From: Actinomycetes bacterium
Lineage (GTDB): Bacteria; Actinomycetota; Actinomycetes; Actinomycetales; Cellulomonadaceae
Assembly: GCA_023390875.1 (NCBI GenBank)
Contig: JAEWCA010000042.1
Coordinates: 1 to 7,796 of the forward strand
Reading direction: 5' to 3'
DNA: 7,796 nucleotides
This document shows, piece by piece, positions 5,589 to 7,796 of this stretch (within the stretch, counting starts at the first letter, position 1; each line of letters begins with the position of its first letter). The notes under the pieces were generated by a model. It worked only from the letters and a program-made list of their open reading frames with translations. It was not told the origin of the DNA and ran no database searches. The position numbers and the translations under genes are program-made.

Positions 5589-7796
5589 CTACGCGGCGGT
5601 CGCGACCTCCTCGGGCTGCACGACGACGAGCACCTGGCCCGGGCCCACCTGGTCGCCGGGGGTGACGACGATGTCGAGCACCGTGCCGCCCACCGTGGCC
5701 GTGACGGGCGCCTCCATCTTCATGGCCTCCAGGGCGAGCAGCTGCTGACCGGGCTCGACGACGTCGCCGGGCCGCACGTCGACCCGGAACACGGTCGCGA
5801 CGAACGGCGCCTCGACGCCCTCGCAGCCGTCGGGGACCTCGGCGTCGCCGGTGGCGGCGAGCACGGGCTCCGGGTCCCGTCGGTCGAACTCGCCCGCCGC
5901 CTCCCACGCGGAGCGCTCCGCGCCGAACGCCAGCGACTGGCGCCGCTGGAAGTCGGCGATCGAGCCCGAGTTCGCGGCCAGGAACCGCTCGTGCTCGGCC
6001 AGGGAGAACGTGCCGTCCTCGATGCGGACGTCGAGCCGGCCCGCGGCCATGTCGGCACGCATGTCGAGCAGCTCGTCGGCGCCGACCGGGTACCAGCGGA
6101 TCACGTCGAAGAACCGCAGCAGCCACGGGGTGCCCGGCTCGAACGGACGGTGCCGGGCGTACGTGTCCCACACCTGGACGGTCCGGCCGACGAACTGGTA
6201 GCCGCCCGGGCCCTCCATGCCGTAGATGCACAGGTACGCGCCGCCGATGCCGACCGCGTTCTGCGGGGTCCACGTGCGGGCCGGGTTGTACTTGGTGGTG
6301 ACGAGCCGGTGCCGGGGGTCGAGCGGCGTCGCGACCGGGGCGCCCAGGTACACGTCGCCGAGGCCCATGACCAGGTACGACGCGTCGAAGACGGTGCGGT
6401 GGACGTCGTCGACCGAGTCGAGGCCGTTGATGCGGCGGATGAACTCGATGTTCCACGGGCACCACGGGGCGTCGTCGCGCACGCCCGCCATGTACCGCTC
6501 GATGGCCTCGCGGGTCGCCGGGTCGTCCCACGACAGCGGCAGGTGGACCGTGCGGCTCGGCACCACCAGGTCGGTCGTCGACGGCAGCGTCCCCTCGATC
6601 TCCTGCACCAGGTCGAGCGCCCTGCGCAGGGAGAGCGCGTCCGGGTCGACGTGCAGCTGGAGCGAGCGGATGCCGGGCGTCACGTCGACGACCCCGCGCA
6701 GCCCGTCGTGGTCGACGCGCTGCTGCACCGCGTCGGCGAGCGCGTGCACCCGCATCCGGGAGGCCAGGTCGAGGCGCATCTCGCCGTACTCGACCAGCAG
6801 GTTGTCGTCGCCGTTGCGGCGGTACGTGACGAGCGCGTCGCCCTCCCGACGGGCGAGGACGCCGCCGTCGTCGTGCGCGGTGCGGCTCGGCACCGGGGTC
6901 GTGGTGGGACGCCGCCGCAGCGCGTCGGCCTGCGGCTCGTCGACGGGCACGAACCGCACCTCGTCGCCCGGGCGGAGCTGCCCGAGCTTCCACAGCTGGC
7001 CGAGGGCGACCGTCGCCGGGCACGTGAACCCGCCGAGGCTCGGACCGTCGGGACCGAGCAGGATCGGCAGGTCGCCCGTGTAGTCGACCGCGCCGACCGC
7101 GTACGGCGTGTCGTGGATGTTCGACGGGTGCAGGCCCGCCTCCCCGCCGTCGCTGCGCGCCCACGACGGCTTCGGACCGACGAGCCGGACGCCCGTGCGC
7201 GCCGAGTTGAAGTGCACCGACCAGGTAGCGGCGTAGAACTCGGCGACGTCGTCGGGCGTGAAGAACTCGGGCGCCGCGTGCGGGCCCTCGAGCGCGCCGA
7301 CGAGCCACGAGCCGGTGATCGTCGGACGGTCCTGCACCGGGACCGCCCGCGCGTCGCCGTCCGCGTCCGTGCCGAGGCCCAGCAGGTCACCGGGCCGCAG
7401 CGGGACGCCCGTCGCGCCGCCGATCCGGCCGAGGTCGAACGTCGACGCCGAGCCGAGCACGCGCGGCACGTCGAGACCGCCGCGGACCAGCAGGTACGTG
7501 CGCATGCCCGCCGTCGGGGTGCCGATCGCGAGCACGCCGCCCGCGGGGACGTCCACCGGCTCCCACTGCGGGACCGGCGCGCCGTCGAGCGTCACCGGCG
7601 TCGGGGCGCCCGTCACTATGACCGTCACGGGCGTGACGAACCGCAGCTCCGGACCGGCCATCGTGCACTCCAGGCCCGGTGCGCCCTCGGGGTTGCCGAG
7701 CGCCCGGTTGCCGAGCCGGAACGACAGGTCGTCCATCGGGCCCGACGGCGGGATGCCGACGTGCCACAGGCCCGTGCGGCCCGGCCAGTCCTGGAC
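5589..7796 (-). CDS. uca: Urea carboxylase-type biotin enzyme (urea or guanidine carboxylase), partial
   Basis: ATP- and biotin-dependent carboxylation of urea to allophanate, or of guanidine to carboxyguanidine, in nitrogen scavenging. The frame is open to the right edge, so 735 residues are visible and the N-terminal biotin carboxylase part is missing. The family is usually about 1200 residues. The fragment begins inside the AHS2/KipA-like carboxyltransferase half (VQDWPGRTGLWHVG), which runs to about residue 290 and includes GLHPSNIHDTPYAVG (221-235). The AHS1/KipI-like half covers about 320-515. The FQRRQ...WEAAGE segment (616-635), as I recall it from urea carboxylases, follows. The C-terminal biotinyl domain (about 660-735) carries EAMKMEAP, with the biotinylated lysine encoded at 5718-5720. 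The order AHS2, AHS1, biotinyl distinguishes it from separate 5-oxoprolinase subunits. The internal ATG at 7734-7736 is not the start, because conserved sequence continues upstream of it. Urea against guanidine cannot be decided from this window. The family is near certain. Confidence 0.93.
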   Translation of the reverse strand, partial: VQDWPGRTGLWHVGIPPSGPMDDLSFRLGNRALGNPEGAPGLECTMAGPELRFVTPVTVIVTGAPTPVTLDGAPVPQWEPVDVPAGGVLAIGTPTAGMRTYLLVRGGLDVPRVLGSASTFDLGRIGGATGVPLRPGDLLGLGTDADGDARAVPVQDRPTITGSWLVGALEGPHAAPEFFTPDDVAEFYAATWSVHFNSARTGVRLVGPKPSWARSDGGEAGLHPSNIHDTPYAVGAVDYTGDLPILLGPDGPSLGGFTCPATVALGQLWKLGQLRPGDEVRFVPVDEPQADALRRRPTTTPVPSRTAHDDGGVLARREGDALVTYRRNGDDNLLVEYGEMRLDLASRMRVHALADAVQQRVDHDGLRGVVDVTPGIRSLQLHVDPDALSLRRALDLVQEIEGTLPSTTDLVVPSRTVHLPLSWDDPATREAIERYMAGVRDDAPWCPWNIEFIRRINGLDSVDDVHRTVFDASYLVMGLGDVYLGAPVATPLDPRHRLVTTKYNPARTWTPQNAVGIGGAYLCIYGMEGPGGYQFVGRTVQVWDTYARHRPFEPGTPWLLRFFDVIRWYPVGADELLDMRADMAAGRLDVRIEDGTFSLAEHERFLAANSGSIADFQRRQSLAFGAERSAWEAAGEFDRRDPEPVLAATGDAEVPDGCEGVEAPFVATVFRVDVRPGDVVEPGQQLLALEAMKMEAPVTATVGGTVLDIVVTPGDQVGPGQVLVVVQPEEVATAA

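Noticed and set aside
5488..7308. 606-codon minus-strand frame overlapping the carboxylase and the regulator
   Set aside because: Arg-rich, without domain signatures, and out of phase with the well-supported carboxylase frame.
7734..7736. ATG at 7734-7736 as the start of a 715-residue protein
   Set aside because: Conserved carboxyltransferase sequence (VQDWPGRTGLWHVG) continues in frame upstream to the window edge, so the gene is truncated by the window, not started there.

Overview
The window reads as chromosomal DNA from a very GC-rich actinobacterium. Nearly every third codon position is G or C, GTG starts and polypurine Shine-Dalgarno sequences occur, and all encoded families are common in Actinomycetota. 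A Cellulomonas-like or related micrococcalean host is my impression from protein style, not something the sequence proves.

Layout from left to right. Bases 1-123 hold the last 40 codons of a plus-strand gene that ends in a five-residue repeat (DPEAA/DPDAQ). A strong hairpin at 133-163 follows its stop. Bases 228-4452 carry a minus-strand glycerol operon, transcribed in the order glpD (glycerol-3-phosphate dehydrogenase), glpF (glycerol channel), glpK (glycerol kinase), with gaps of 80 and 44 bases. A compact 137-base divergent region (4453-4589) with two inverted repeats separates glpD from a plus-strand SorC-family sugar-binding regulator (4590-5579). The regulator converges, with only nine bases between stop codons, on a minus-strand urea carboxylase-type enzyme that runs off the right edge. 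About 735 residues of that enzyme are visible: the carboxyltransferase halves and the biotinyl domain.

How the genes fit together. GlpF admits glycerol, GlpK phosphorylates it to sn-glycerol-3-phosphate, and GlpD oxidises that to dihydroxyacetone phosphate at the membrane, which feeds glycolysis. The divergent SorC-type regulator is the obvious candidate to control the operon and probably senses a phosphorylated intermediate; that link is inference from position and family. The carboxylase belongs to a separate nitrogen-scavenging pathway (urea or guanidine), and its partner genes lie outside the window.

The window is mostly ordinary metabolism. I found no clearly undescribed system. The points most worth a second look are the pairing of a SorC-type regulator with glp genes, its candidate operators, the unresolved urea/guanidine substrate of the carboxylase, and the odd repeat-bearing left edge with its ten-base G run.
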